NCBI GenBank assembly: GCA_036768485.1
Contig: JAVLUZ010000769.1
Coordinates: 124,001 to 188,000, forward strand
Direction: 5' to 3'
Origin: Mermis nigrescens
Lineage: Eukaryota > Nematoda > Enoplea > Mermithida > Mermithidae
DNA length: 64,000 nt
This document shows positions 22,271 to 33,893 of this stretch, piece by piece (position 1 is the stretch's first letter; the number at the start of each line of letters is the position of its first letter). The notes beneath the pieces were generated by a model. That model had not been told where the DNA came from and searched no databases. It worked only from the letters and a program-made list of their open reading frames with translations. The translations under genes and the position numbers were made by a program.

Positions 22271-24000
22271 GCTTTGACTGTAGAGCATGGTATTAAACCA
22301 AATACATTGATAAATTGAGGATTTAAAACAGGATTGTTTTATGCCAAATTAATCAGAATGACTATACTGTGTGTGTGAAGCAGCTCTTAAATGATCTGTG
22401 TATGAATACAAATCAAGAAGCAGATTGAATTGATTTTTCGGATTTTAAAATTTTATACGACTATTAGCCAGTTACATTTGAGAAGAAGTATTTGAGCTCC
22501 AACTTCATCTTGAAAAAATGTCTGCAGTGGTTTTGGCGACATTCAAATTGATTGAATTTTTGGGTTTGAATTTCATCACCCCTAAATTTGATGTCTGATT
22601 TTTTAAGAGCTGTTGCATCATATTAGTTTGCATGCAAAAGCGCCTTGTCATGAACAAAAATAACCTAGCCTCTCTCATCCATCAGAACATTTTCCGGGCC
22701 TAAAGTCCGAATCTGTTTGATAATTTGATGAAACTCTGCTCAAAAACGTGATAAAAAGTGTTGTAGAAGATAATGATTTTTTGCAAGATTGCAGAAAAAA
22801 TTAAACTCAAAATTTTAAAATCTAGAAGATAAAAATGAAGATAAAGATAAAAAATCAAGAAGAATAAAGATAAAGATAATTCTGCAAGATAGAGGAACCA
22901 AAAAGAGAAAGATAAAGTGTGAATATGGTGGCCTGGACCTATGAGAATGATGTATGTGAAATGCAATAAACGAGAGTGGGTGACGCAAAGCATTCAACTG
23001 AATGCCCTAAGTTTTACACCCAAGGTCAAAGAGGTGATAGGCATTAAGCACACATAAATGTATGTTTGGAGGTTTATTTACGGTATCTGATGTGACGCGC
23101 ATACTACAACTACTACTACTGGCTGACAACGCAGTCACTTTCTTTTCACAAGCATCAAAACCCTGCTCTGTGCCCCTGTACAAAGTATAGTCACAACAGT
23201 TATTGATACTTCTTTATTTTTCCAAGGCTTAGACTTAGATTAATAATGGCGCTAACACTCCGGCTTAGATCTGTATTGCTCCTGCTTACTTGTACATAGA
23301 TCAATATACAGGCATGACTTTATGCCGCACGCCATAACAAAAGGAACAAAAAAATAAAAAATTGAATTCTAGGGTATTTTTGTTTCTTGGTGGACAACCT
23401 CTGAATCCCTACTCACCCAGGTTTACTTGCCATTCCGAAAAAATTTTCATTTTCACTACCATCCATTTTGTTTCATTGGAACATTTTACCTGCTAATCTG
23501 AGTAATTATCATAATTTGTGAGGTCTCTGTCGATAAAATCTCTTGAAATTTCAGCATAAACTGATATGGAAAATTGTAGTTACATTTATTTTGAATGAAA
23601 GAAATACCCAGCACCACTAAAGTCAAATAATGAACAAAGTAGGTAGGTATGTACATAATAGAAAAGTTTAATATGGAAATGACACTTGAGACATTAATTT
23701 CAGAGAAATAAGTACACTTTTGACTATAACTTAATTGAAAATGAGGTCGTTTAGTTTTCAAGTTCTCCTATTTATCAAATTAATCGCAAATTAGAAACAA
23801 TCAGTGGCGGAACCTGGAATTTCCAACAGGAAGGGGAAGGACAAAACCCTAGCTTCTCCTACTGACGTCTAAAAATTGTTTAGATAATCCGGTTTATGCT
23901 TCAAGTATCATTTTTGCTATCTGTAGATAAGCGTGAATCATTTGTGAGCCATAAAAATATAGGATTTTCAGAAAGTTTTCTACAAAAAACGCCCTTATAT
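22271..24000. other. Non-coding stretch with simple AAGATA tract
   Basis: No gene seen. 22820-22880 is a GATAAA/AAGATA-rich tract. 23370-23415 looks like a fragment of the hAT MITE family (GAATTCTAGGGTATTTTTGT). 23804 begins CAGTGGCGGAACC, one end of a second hAT-type MITE whose partner end I could not find. 23250-23330 resembles 61930-61990 in inverted orientation. Confidence 0.4.
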
Positions 24001-24001
24001 A

Positions 24002-25075
24002 GTGCAGATACCTGGACCTATCCAAATTCTAAAAGTTTCATCTAACTCATCCTCTGAACTGACACGTTGGTTACTAACTATGCAGGAATACAATTTAAAA
24101 ATCATATATAGCCTAGTATCACAAAATGCTAATGCTGATTCACTTTCAAGGAATCCAGTTTGTAATATAAACATTGTATTGGATGATAATGTTTAAACAA
24201 GACAGCATAAAGATTCATATCTATTGGCTATATACATAATTAACTGCTGAATGGAGAATCTGCCTGAACACAAAAATGATCAGAAACAAATAATTTCAAG
24301 ATCATCATATTATCTCATACATGATGGCATATTACATCTAGTTTTCAAAGGAAACCCAAATGTGCCACCACAAATAACAGTACTGCTAAACAGGATCCCA
24401 GAAATTTTTGAAGCATATCACAAAGACCTAATTGCTGGCCCCCTAGGATATGAAAGAACACTTACAAATATACAGCAATGCTTCCATTAGCCATCACTGA
24501 CATCAAATGTAATAAAGTACAGTGAATCATGCATTTCATGCATAGAAAACAAAACTCCAGCAAAACACATATACTATGATTTCACTTTACAGTAACTCAA
24601 CCATTTGATTGCATGGGAGTTGACAATCTTAGGTAGGACCGCTGCCTCAAACATATGCAGAGAAATCAATATATTCTTGTGTTTATGGAATATTTGTAAG
24701 ATGGCCATAAAGCCTTCAGAACTGCCAGACACAAAATCTGAGAACAATTGCCAAAGTGATTACATTCAGCAAATCGTTTATTGTTGTGGAGCTACTGAGA
24801 ACTCCTCTCAGACTGTGGAGCAAATTTTTTATCCAAAACAAGGCTAGAAATATGCAAATTATGCAGTACACAAAAATCAACACTTCATCTCATCATCCTC
24901 AGACCAATGGCCTTGTAGAGAGATTTGAGAGAACACTGGCTGAGGTTTTTTCAATGTGTCTCAAAAGATTCAGCACAACTGGGGCACATTTGTACCATAC
25001 GTGCTGTTTGCATACAGAAAATCAAAACATGAAAGCACAAAATATGAGAGCCATTTTATCTACTCTATGAATGAC
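24002..25075 (+). pseudogene. Ty3/Gypsy pol fragment: RNase H end and integrase
   Basis: A truncated second Gypsy-type element. It opens with the RNase H tail (ELTRWLLTMQEYNLKII, NANADSLSRNP). The integrase zinc finger follows: AYHKDLIAGPLGYERTL, where the second His is Pro, and later SCISCIENK. The catalytic core is spread over frames: a DCMGVD block, SDCGANF (usual Arg is Cys), and HHPQTNGLVERFERTLAEV with the catalytic Glu. FVPYVLFAYRKSKHES ends it. There are several frameshifts. No LTR, gag or RT is attached, so it is a dead fragment unrelated in detail to the 12-kb element. Confidence 0.85.
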
Positions 25076-25089
25076 ACACATATTTATAG

Positions 25090-25640
25090 GGCAAGTGGTG
25101 CTGGAACAAGGATGGGCATGTCTAAGAAAGGACCAGGAAGTGCCAAATGGCCAGGAAGTCATTCAACAAACTACTTAATGCAACATAAGCAAGGACCAAG
25201 AAGTGACAAAGGGGCAGGAAATAATATTTATAAGGTCCTCAAGAATAGGTGGAGCCAAAAAATATTTGATTTGTCTAATCAAGAGCCATGAAGTCATATT
25301 TATAGAGGAGATGGTGCTGGAACAAGTCTGGTCATGTTCAAGCAAGCCAGGAAGTGACAAAGGGCCAGGAATTAATTCATCACTTTACTCAATGCAACAT
25401 CAGAAAGGGCCAGGGCAGGTAGCGCTGGATTAAGTCTGGGCATGTCTGAGAAAGGACCAGAAAGTTATGAAGGGCCAGGAAGTCATATTTATAAGGTCTC
25501 TACAATAGGTGGAGCCGGAAAATATTTAGGTGTGTCTAAGCAAAGGCCAAGAAGTCATATTTACAAGGCAGGCAGTGCTGGAATAAGTCTGAGCATGTCT
25601 AAACAAGTATCATAAAGTCAAAAATATAGATAAGTAGGCT
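25090..25640. repeat. Degenerate tandem repeat, GGTGCTGGAACAAG words
   Basis: Blocks beginning RGTGCTGGAACAAG and continuing GGGCATGTCTAAGAAAGG, AGGAAGTGACAAAGGGCCAG and TATTTATAAGGTC recur at about 25095, 25312, 25418 and 25574. Order and spacing vary, as in an old, rearranged array. It directly follows the Gypsy fragment. Confidence 0.6.
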
Positions 25641-27320
25641 GTGATGAGATGCTAGCTGGATTCATGCAATAAATTGAGGGTATGTTTAGATTTGTCCAGG
25701 TGTGCCCAGACATGTTTTTATACCTCCAGAAACATCCAGGCCTGTTCAGATGTGTTAGATATGTCTAATGCGATGCTAAAAGTCTATAAAGATGGATATT
25801 AAGGCGCTCTTGAATGTTACAAACTCGAAAACATAATATCAAGAAATTCACCATGAAAATATCAAAAGTATATAAAGGCAGCAAGTGTGACAGTAGTCTT
25901 CATCGGCCTGCTTGGCTTAAGGAACATGTTTATTCAATCCATTATAGCTTTGAATATTGATGCTCTTTTACTTGCTTTGATAAGTGTAAAATGCTAAGAA
26001 AGCTGAGTTTACAAAACAAAAAATGGCATTTATATGTCATAAACTATGCATATACTGTGCAAACTAAGGTTGTATCAATTGAAGCTATTTTCAGCAAAAT
26101 ACACACTTAAGCTTGATTATCAATAAAACCACAAGTGATTACTGCCTTAGCACACATTGATTCAAGTAAACTGAATGATGAAACCAAAAGAATTCAATAT
26201 ATGAATGGCAGTCTGGGCAATTCTACATATATGTGCACACAGGGTACGCAGACTAAGACAATTGACAAAGAATGCATTTAAAAATTTTGTAAATTTAGAT
26301 CCTGATTCTAAAAACACCTGCAAATTTATATATTTTGGTGCATAGCATGGCCTTTGAGCATGCAATTTTAAAGCATATTTGCAGAGTTATAATATAGGAG
26401 TTGGTGAGAGCATAATTAAGAGTTTGCAGAGGTATAATTGGCATGGTACCAAGTCATAACCAAGCCTTAGTATAAAATGGTCAGAGGTGAAGCGGCTTGG
26501 CTGAGCTGTGGATTGGGAAGGATGCTGAACACTAATGGGTTTTGCCCTGCTTACTGCCTTAGGGTCGAATACTGTTAGACGGTTTTGAAAATATCAATCA
26601 TTTCTTGTATGACCTTAGCATACTTTTATGACAAGTAGAACACTTTCTTTTCTTAACTCAAAATTGCCAAGAATAAAGTTAAAAAAATGACAAAACTAGT
26701 CAGAATTAGATATAAAAGAATGGCAGTTTTCAGCACTATAAGATTTTTTTAAGCAAAACTCTAAATTAGTGGACTCAAATATATGGATTGTATCCCTCCC
26801 TGAACTTTTGACCTTGAAAACTAAGCTATGAAGATAAACTTGTTCTATGGTGATATTTTTTACTACACAGACAGAAGCATACAGCCTGATGCTTGTCATG
26901 TTGCTAAATTGCTCACTTAACATTGCAGGTTTTAATACAAGTAAGCTAACCCTAGCATCTTATGCTATAAAATTAAAGTGTGGAATTTGCATATTATTGT
27001 GTGTACAATATAAGTATTTCTGGCTCATTTGTGTGCTCATTCTCAATTAACAAGCAAAATTCTAAGTGCACTGTGAAATACTAACTCTATTTCATGCTTA
27101 CACCTAACCAATAAGGTGGACTCACAAATACAAATTTTCTGTTTAGATACCTAACAGTGTATACGTATTATACTTATCTCTGCAACTTGCCTCATTTACT
27201 TAGGCAATAAAAGCAAAGATTTTGGCTGCATTAAGGGCAGATATACTCCTTTAATTGTGGCTGAATTCGAATATCTGAACGTTGATATAACTTTCTTCTG
27301 TTTTTTACAAGCTTTGTCTT
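25641..27320. other. AT-rich stretch without recognisable feature
   Basis: No open frame with a family signature and no strong repeat seen on either strand. Confidence 0.45.
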
Positions 27321-27324
27321 AAAT

Positions 27325-28290
27325 TTTACGAGATTCGTTCTAAACTTTACAAAAAAATGTTCCAAACTTTAAAAAAAGTTCTAAAATTTACAAAAAATGT
27401 TCCAAGCTTTACAAAAGATGTTCCAACATTACAAAAATGTTCCAAACTTAACAAACTGTTTTCCAACCTTTACAAAAATGTTCAAAACTTTACAAAAAGT
27501 GCTCCAAACTTTACAAAAAATGTTTAAAACTTCACACTCAATGTTTTAAACTTTACACACAATGTTCCAAACTTTACAAAAAATGTTTTAAACTTTACAA
27601 AAAATGTCCTGAACTTTACAAAAAATGTTCCAAACTTCACAAAAATGTTCCAAAGTTTACAAACACTGCTTGAAACTTTACAAAAAATGTTATAAGCTTT
27701 ACAAAAAATGTTTCAACATTACAAAAAATTTTTCAGACTTTACAAACTATGTTCCAAACTTTACAGAAAATGTTCCAAAGTTTACAAATATGTTCCAAAC
27801 TTTGCAAAAATGTCCCAAGCTTTTCAAACAATTTTCCAAACTTTAGAAACAACATTTAAACCTTTACAAACGATGTTTCAAACTTTACAAAACATGTTCA
27901 AACCATACAAAAATCTTCCAAACTTTACAAAATTTTCCAAACTTTACAAAAAATGTTCCCAACTTTACAAACTTCCAATGTTATTGCGTGTAAGATAAGT
28001 TCCAAACTTTACAAAAGAAATGTTTAAACTTTACAAACAATGCTCCAAACCTTACAAACAATGTTCCAAACTATACAAAGAATGTTTGAATTTTACAAAA
28101 ATGTTACAAACTTTACAAAAAATTTTCCAAACTTTACAAAAAAAGTTCCAATCTTCGCAAGCTTCCTATGTTATAGCGTGTAAAATGTGTTCCAAACTTT
28201 ACAAAAAATGTTCCAAACTTTAGAAAAAATGTTCCAAACTTTACAGAAACGTGCTCCAAACTTTACGAACCTCGCTCAAAACCTTACATA
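27325..28290. repeat. Minisatellite, period about 20-21 bp
   Basis: About 45 imperfect copies of TTCCAAACTTTACAAAAAATG. Copies vary by single bases and by length of the A-run. Two non-matching inserts, at about 27975 and 28161, resemble each other (CTTCCAATGTTATTGCGTG and CTTCCTATGTTATAGCGTG), giving a higher-order period of about 186 bp near the right end. The open frames seen here (repeating KMFQTLQ) are a by-product of a period divisible by three. Confidence 0.92.
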
Positions 28291-28442
28291 CAATCTAATA
28301 AATTCTACAGACTTTGTCTTCTGTATGCAGTATCACTGTTTAAGACTACTAAACAGTATTGTAATCTTTATGTCTCTGGTCCATGAAAATGCAATATTTT
28401 CCTACATGTATGAAGGGTTGCAATAATGAATGCTAAGGCCAA

Positions 28443-28997
28443 CAAAGCCTACAGTTGTATAGCAAGCATGTATGCAATACCTATTTCTATGAAAATTGGC
28501 TGACTGATAAGTTATTTCAGAGTCACACTACCTAAGTAGGCAACCCAATATTTACAGCCAAATACTCGAGTTAATTGTATTATCAAAGTGCGTATTCTTG
28601 CGTTTCTATGTTGGACACATGTCTACATCAAATTCTTATTCTTATATTATATTATATTATATCTTATAATAAGAAAGTAGAAGGGAAATTTTTCTAGCGA
28701 TTTTTAAAAACAAAGCCTACAGTTGTATAGCAAGCATGTATGCAATACCTATTTCTATGAAAATTGGCTGACTGATAAGTTATTTCAGAGTCACACTACC
28801 TAAGTAGGCAACCCAATATTTACAGCCAAATACTCGAGTTAATTGTATTATCAAAATGCGTATTCTTGCGTTTCTATGTTGGACACATGTCTACATCAAA
28901 TTCTTATTCTTATATTATATTATATTATATCTTATATATCTTATTTTTATATTTATATCTTATATATTATATATTATATATCTTATATTTATATATT
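28443..28997. repeat. Tandem duplication, 268-bp period, with AT microsatellite
   Basis: CAAAGCCTACAGTTGTATAG at 28443 recurs at 28711 and the copies match almost perfectly for about 210 bp up to a TTATATTATATTA microsatellite. The first copy then holds about 48 bp (CTTATAATAAGAAAGTAG onwards) identical in type to the 5' end of the large repeat units. The second copy runs through a longer AT microsatellite into unit A. Confidence 0.85.
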
Positions 28998-31544
28998 CTT
29001 ATAATAAGAAAATAGAAGGGAATTTTTTCCTGTGAATTTTTAAAAATATGAAAAAGGGTGGACTGGGGGTAATTTGGGCTGAAACTTTCAAAAATGTTGG
29101 TAAAAAGTTTCTACGACCGCTCCCTGGATTACTGTAGCTTTTTGCCAATTTGGGCTAAAAACGTTTTTGGGCCGTAGCTCCTCAGGCATTGCTCCTACAG
29201 CGTCGCCATCTCTTGGATTTGGTTGTCCCAAAGGGACTCAAATCTGCCTGGGTAAAATTTTGCGCTCTTTTCAATGAAAAAAGTCCCGTTTCATTAAAGT
29301 CAATAGTTCGCGAGCTACAGTAAGAAATAAAAAATTGATGATTTTTTCAAAGGCTCTAGCTCAAAATTGACCATTGATCCCTTATTGATATTTTACTATA
29401 ATATGCAGTCTGAGGTGTAGAACAAGGATATATAAGTGACGGATTTTTAATTTCTGTTGCCGGGATCCTGTTTCCTGAAATGTGTCATTTTTTAGCAATT
29501 TTTTTAAAAATTAGCATTTTTTGTATCAACAGTTTGACTTTATTGGACAATTAAGCGCACAAATAGAATCAAAATTTAATGCTGAATCCGAAAATGTCAT
29601 TATTTTTTCGATTTGAGTAATTTTTCATGGAGCTACAGTATCTACAGTAAGAAAAATCTATCATTCTGAAAAATTGTGTTAAAACAGTTTGCATTGAAGC
29701 TAGATCAGATTTACAAAAGCCATTAGATGCACCTTAAAAAGATCTATCGATTGGTGCAAAAAACTTGGAGCTAGCATAGACCTACAGTAAGCTACAGTAA
29801 TCCAACGTGTGATTTTTTTGTCAGTCAATATCTTGCTAACGCGCCCGCGATTTTTTTTGATACTTTGCATGTGTAAAGAGTATTGTCTAAGGATTCTAGC
29901 GGTTTAAGTTTCATGATTTTAAGTAGGATATTACTTGAGATATAAGGCTTTAAAGGTTTGTTAAAATACGGCTAATCTTATAGATTAGCCAAGATGTTGC
30001 TATGCGAGTTTTTATATTTTTTTCTGTTGGCGGGTACTCTAAGCATCATAAGAAAAAAAAGTTTGTCAAGATTGGACTAATATCCGTGGAGTTATGAATT
30101 TTCAAAGTTTTGCTCAATTTTGATAGAGGTTTATGTGTAGTCACAGATATGAAATTTCCGTAAATATTATGCATGCTAAGGATACATGGTGCAGAGGTGG
30201 TATAATTATGCTCTTTTACCCCTGATTAATTACTGTAGCTGACTAAGCTTAATTTATTCCAGATAATGAAACAAGCATTTGGAAGCAGAGAAGTTACAAT
30301 TCCGAAGTTACAGTAACCTGATTACTATTAGGTTGATGTTTGCACATTTTGTGTTATTGTGTACTATGATTGAACAATGATTCTAGAATAAAGGACATGA
30401 TCGTTATTATTATCAAAAGGTAAAGAAGAACAAGAGAAAAGTGCGAAGCTATATATTTCATGACATCAATTGCCATGTTGATGAAACAATTCAATGTCAT
30501 CTTAGTTGCAAGTTACGTATTTACAGTGATAAGAAATTTCTTCTAGAAGCTCATTACTGTAAATTCAATTTTTTTGCAAGCCTCTGCTTGATTGCTGTCT
30601 GCTACTTTTATTTGGTCAGACTTTAGGGCATGGATGCAAAAGGACATTGAGATGGGGAGGGGTGAAAACGGATTAGTATATTATTGGTGTGGCTGAAATG
30701 CGGAAATGGAAATGGAAAATGGGTAAAAGCCGGAAATGGAAAATGGAAAAATGGGTAAAAGCCGGAAGCGGAAGCAGCAATATAATGCTTTCCCAAAATG
30801 GGTAACATGGAGCTCTTGGTACTCCAAAAGGAACAACATGTCCTATGAATGAATTTGTAGGCCTTGCTGTATTGCATTTTATGGAGTTTCATTAATTTCT
30901 ATGAATCACAAGCTTCCACAATTTTTTCGAATTGCTGGCTTCAAGGAATGCTTTGAACAAAATATACATTTGTTATGGCCAAAACATAAGTAGAATTCAA
31001 AGAAAGCAGGGCGCAGCCCTGCTTTCCATTTATTTCATCAAGAATTGCTGAATTTTGGGTTATTCACCACTAATGGCAAACAATGAATTTAGGTGATCTG
31101 AAAGTTTCCAAAAGTGATTATTTGTCTTTAAGGGATTATGTATACTTAGCAAAGCGCTTGGCCTAAATTTTGAGAGGGAAGAAAGCTAGATAGCAAAGTT
31201 AAAATTTATGATTTATGGTTTTTTGTCATTAAGGTCAGATGATTAAATTTGGCAATCTTCTGAGAATTTCCAAAAAGCGAATTATTTTCTTATTTAGAGG
31301 ATTCTAGAATTTTTGGCGAATATGTTACCTGAGTGTAGAATTTATTTGTGGATTGTTTTTTTGAACTTTGGTTTTTTCAACTTGGAAACTATCTAGGTAT
31401 TTTATAAACCTTCTAAAAGTTCTTTAGGGTGGCTTTTTCATTTGAAAGCTCAATTCTGTACTGCTTTAGAGAACAAAGGCTTATCTTGATGATTAAAAGT
31501 TTGGATAATTCATCCAGATTCTCACAATTTTTCAACATTTTCCA

Positions 31545-31860
31545 GAAACAGGCAAGAATTCATATTTTTTCCAAGAATTGAGGAATCAAGCCTAAGCCTA
31601 AGCCTAAACCCACTTTTTACCGCATAAGTATTCACTTTTGTTTTAATTTTTAGATCGTGGGTGTGTTTACAAAAAGGGCAAGAATTCAATTTTTTGCAAG
31701 AAATATAGCCTAAGCCTAAGCCAATGCCCACTCTTTTGAAATGATTAAAATCTTGGATAAATCATTCAATCTTTTCCAAAAATGGGCAAGAATTCAATTT
31801 TTAGCAAAGAAATATAGCCTAAGCCTAACCCCACTTTTTACTGTTTAGGTAATTTCATAT
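31545..31860. repeat. About 100-bp tandem repeat with CCTAAGCCTAAG core (unit A)
   Basis: Each copy reads GGGCAAGAATTCAATTTTT, AGAAATATAGCCTAAGCC, then CCCACTCTTTTGAAATG. Related arrays lie at 36530-37060, 37795-38250, 42655-42960 and 58478-58960, with different copy numbers. GCCTAA is the complement of TTAGGC, but only two or three occur per copy. Confidence 0.75.
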
Positions 31861-32859
31861 GTTTTTTCATTTTCAGGTTGCAACATTTATTGATGAAGAA
31901 TTATATTCCTTTTACTACTTTTTGGAATTATACCAGTTTTATGCAACAGAATTCAAATTGCAAAGTCTATGACTTTTCAGGTAATGGTGCAACATAATCT
32001 ACCATGCTTATTAGAGGATCTCGATAAGAGGGTCAGGGCAGACCCAACCTAAAATAACTAAAGTCTTGGATTATTCATACAGATTCTCATAAAAACCTAG
32101 GTTTTCAACCTGTTCCGAAAGTAGGCAAATTTTAACTCTTTCCTAAGAATAGGGTAGTCAATTATTTTCTGGCTCTGCACTAGATAGGGGATATCAGACT
32201 TTTGGTGGGGAGTATTTACCATCCTTTGTGTTACATGTATGCATGTAATGGCTCAAAATTAGGGGGTAATCATGGCTGTTTTTAAAGGGGGAGGGGGTAA
32301 AGGACCTCCAAAAACACCCAAAAACTGCCAAAAATGTAATAATTCTAAAAATTGGGGAAGGGAGTCAAAAATTTACTGGGATTGAGGGGGAAAGGGGGAA
32401 GATCCATTTTCAGGTTGGGAATCTCCTTTTACCCCTGTTACCTGTATGGGTAAGGCATTTTTCAGTTTAACTCTGTCATGGCTTTTTGAAGTTTGATTTT
32501 AAATAATTAGTTTTGCTATATGTTCTGTGAATATGTAATCCTTAGTTGACCAACATGGTGCGCTGAGCACACAATGTGAGTGCAGTGAGCACAAACATGG
32601 TGTGCTCTGCGCACCATGTGAGCTGAGCAAGCATGTAAAGGTGTGTGAAGCTGTAAAAGGGTACATGGTGTTCAAAGTACATCTTGAGAGTCATGCAAGT
32701 GCAAGCATAGTGCGCAAAGTGCTTTGTGAAAGTACAGCAAAGTCAAGCATGCCCTTTTTTAGTTATACAAAGTTAGTGTAGTGCTTGAATTAAGATCAGG
32801 GAGTGGAGGATGTTTTTCAAAGATAACTGTCAAAAGTTTAAATTTTTGATTTTTGCAAC

Positions 32860-33232
32860 TGCGCAAAGCGCACCATGCAAGCAAAGCAAGCAGATGTAGG
32901 TTCGCAAAGTGGACAATGAAAGCAAAGCAAGTGCATGTAGGTGCAAGAAGCGCACTATGCAAAGCGAAGCGAGCGCATATGGGTACACGAAGCACACCAT
33001 GCAAGCAAAGCAAGCACATGTAGGTGCGTGAAGTGCACCATGCAAGTGAAGCGAGCGCATGTAGGTTCACAAAGCACACCATGCGAGCAAAGCTAGCGCA
33101 TATAGGTGCGCAAAGCGCACTATGCAAGCAAAGGCGAGCACGTATATGGTGAACAAAGCGCACCATGCAAGTGAAGCAAGCACATACAAGGTCACAAGGT
33201 GCACCATGCAAACAAAGTGAGTCTGTATCAGA
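32860..33232. repeat. 41-bp GC-rich hairpin array (unit A)
   Basis: Nine units built on GGTGCGCAAAGCGCACC, itself a palindrome with loop CAAAG, then ATGCAAGCAAAGCAAGCGC. In an AT-rich setting it is strikingly GC-rich. A matching array is at 39052-39422 in unit B. Looser versions of the same words lie at about 32550-32750 and 38750-38950. Long open frames here (Cys/Ala/His-rich) are by-products of the repeat. Confidence 0.85.
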
Positions 33233-33275
33233 ATACAAAAGGTTGCACGTTTGAGCAGGTGGCTGGAATCAGTAC

Positions 33276-33298
33276 AAAGCGCGGCGCAGCCGCGCTTT
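33276..33298. repeat. 23-bp palindrome, GCGC stem type
   Basis: Arms AAAGCGCG and CGCGCTTT around GCGCAGC. Preceded by GGCTGGAATCAGTAC. Counterparts: 39470-39492 in B (arms mismatched at two positions) and 54627-54649 (arms AAAGCACG and CGTGCTTT). Confidence 0.9.
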
Positions 33299-33861
33299 CA
33301 AATTCTGAGTTGTCATATGTTCTAGCTGAAAACACAAATGGTTAATGACACTCAAAAGTATATTTAGAGGTGTGGGAACATTTCTAGGGGGGTAAGCCCA
33401 TCCTTTTCCAGTCCGTGATGTTGAAGGTGTCTAAGTAGACTGTAAAGTAATTAATTTTGGAATATGATCAAGCACTGCAAAATAGTTTATGACCATGCAG
33501 AGAAATGGGCGCCAAGTGCCTATAACATTAATTGTAAATACCTGAATACAGTTACAGTAAACCATGTTCTATAAGCTACACTGATTGATTTGCTACTTTA
33601 GGGATTAGGTCTCCTTATTTTCTTCATACCTTTCTCAATTCTTGACCAATTTTCATAAATTTTTGTTTGATTTGTAGCCTACAACCTTAGCTCGTGAGTG
33701 AAACAAACAATCCAGACTATGCGTGCATTTTTTTCCCAGTAAATTTTTTAATAATCTTCTTATTTTGTTCATAACTTTATAAATTTTCATCCAATTTTGA
33801 CAATATCTTTTTTGTTTTGTAGAGAATTTTACGGCCTTCTCCGTGAGCTGAAGTGAACAAA

Positions 33862-33890
33862 CCAGACTATGCGCGCAGCGCATAGTCTGG
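33862..33890. repeat. Terminal palindrome of unit A
   Basis: Arms CCAGACTATGCGC and GCGCATAGTCTGG with loop GCA. Same at 55500-55528 and 61443-61471; a 26-bp perfect version at 40065-40090. Always preceded by CCTTMKCTCGTGAGCGAAG-like sequence and, inside arrays, followed within 3-10 bp by the next unit's start. Confidence 0.92.
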
Positions 33891-33893
33891 TTT

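Larger units (their letters stand above)
28998..33893. mobile_element. Large non-coding repeat, unit A (4.9 kb)
   Basis: Begins CTTATAATAAGAAAATAG inside an AT microsatellite and ends with the palindrome at 33862-33890, after which unit B starts at once. Internal order: 1.4 kb dense in CTACAGTA words; a GAAATGGAAAATGGGTAAAA tract; palindrome at 31003; CCTAAG-containing repeats; G-rich AGGGGGTAAAGGACC block; GC-rich hairpin array; palindrome at 33276; terminal palindrome. No protein domain found. The head-to-tail layout, short 5' palindrome and 3' hairpin resemble rolling-circle (Helentron-type) non-autonomous elements or a macrosatellite, but the length is unusual and I do not claim the family. 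Confidence 0.75.

Noticed and set aside
27625..28426. Plus-strand open frames with repeating FQTLQKM
   Set aside because: By-product of a roughly 21-bp minisatellite; indels in the array break any single frame.
30441..30626. 61-codon frame repeated identically at 41508
   Set aside because: Identity is explained by the near-identity of units A and C. Unit B has changes that break it, so it is not conserved as protein.
31545..31860. Interstitial telomere from TTAGGC words
   Set aside because: Only two or three hexamers per 100-bp unit, embedded in a longer repeat. No long run.
32759..33238. Open frames of 76-159 codons on the minus strand, rich in Cys, Ala, His and Leu
   Set aside because: They fall entirely within the 41-bp hairpin arrays and recur in several frames at 39014 and 56803. 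The composition is explained by the repeat.
28998..33893. Calling the large repeat a Helitron outright
   Set aside because: The 5' TC and 3' CTRR ends are absent and no Rep/helicase is seen. The 3' hairpin and AT-rich target only make a relation possible.
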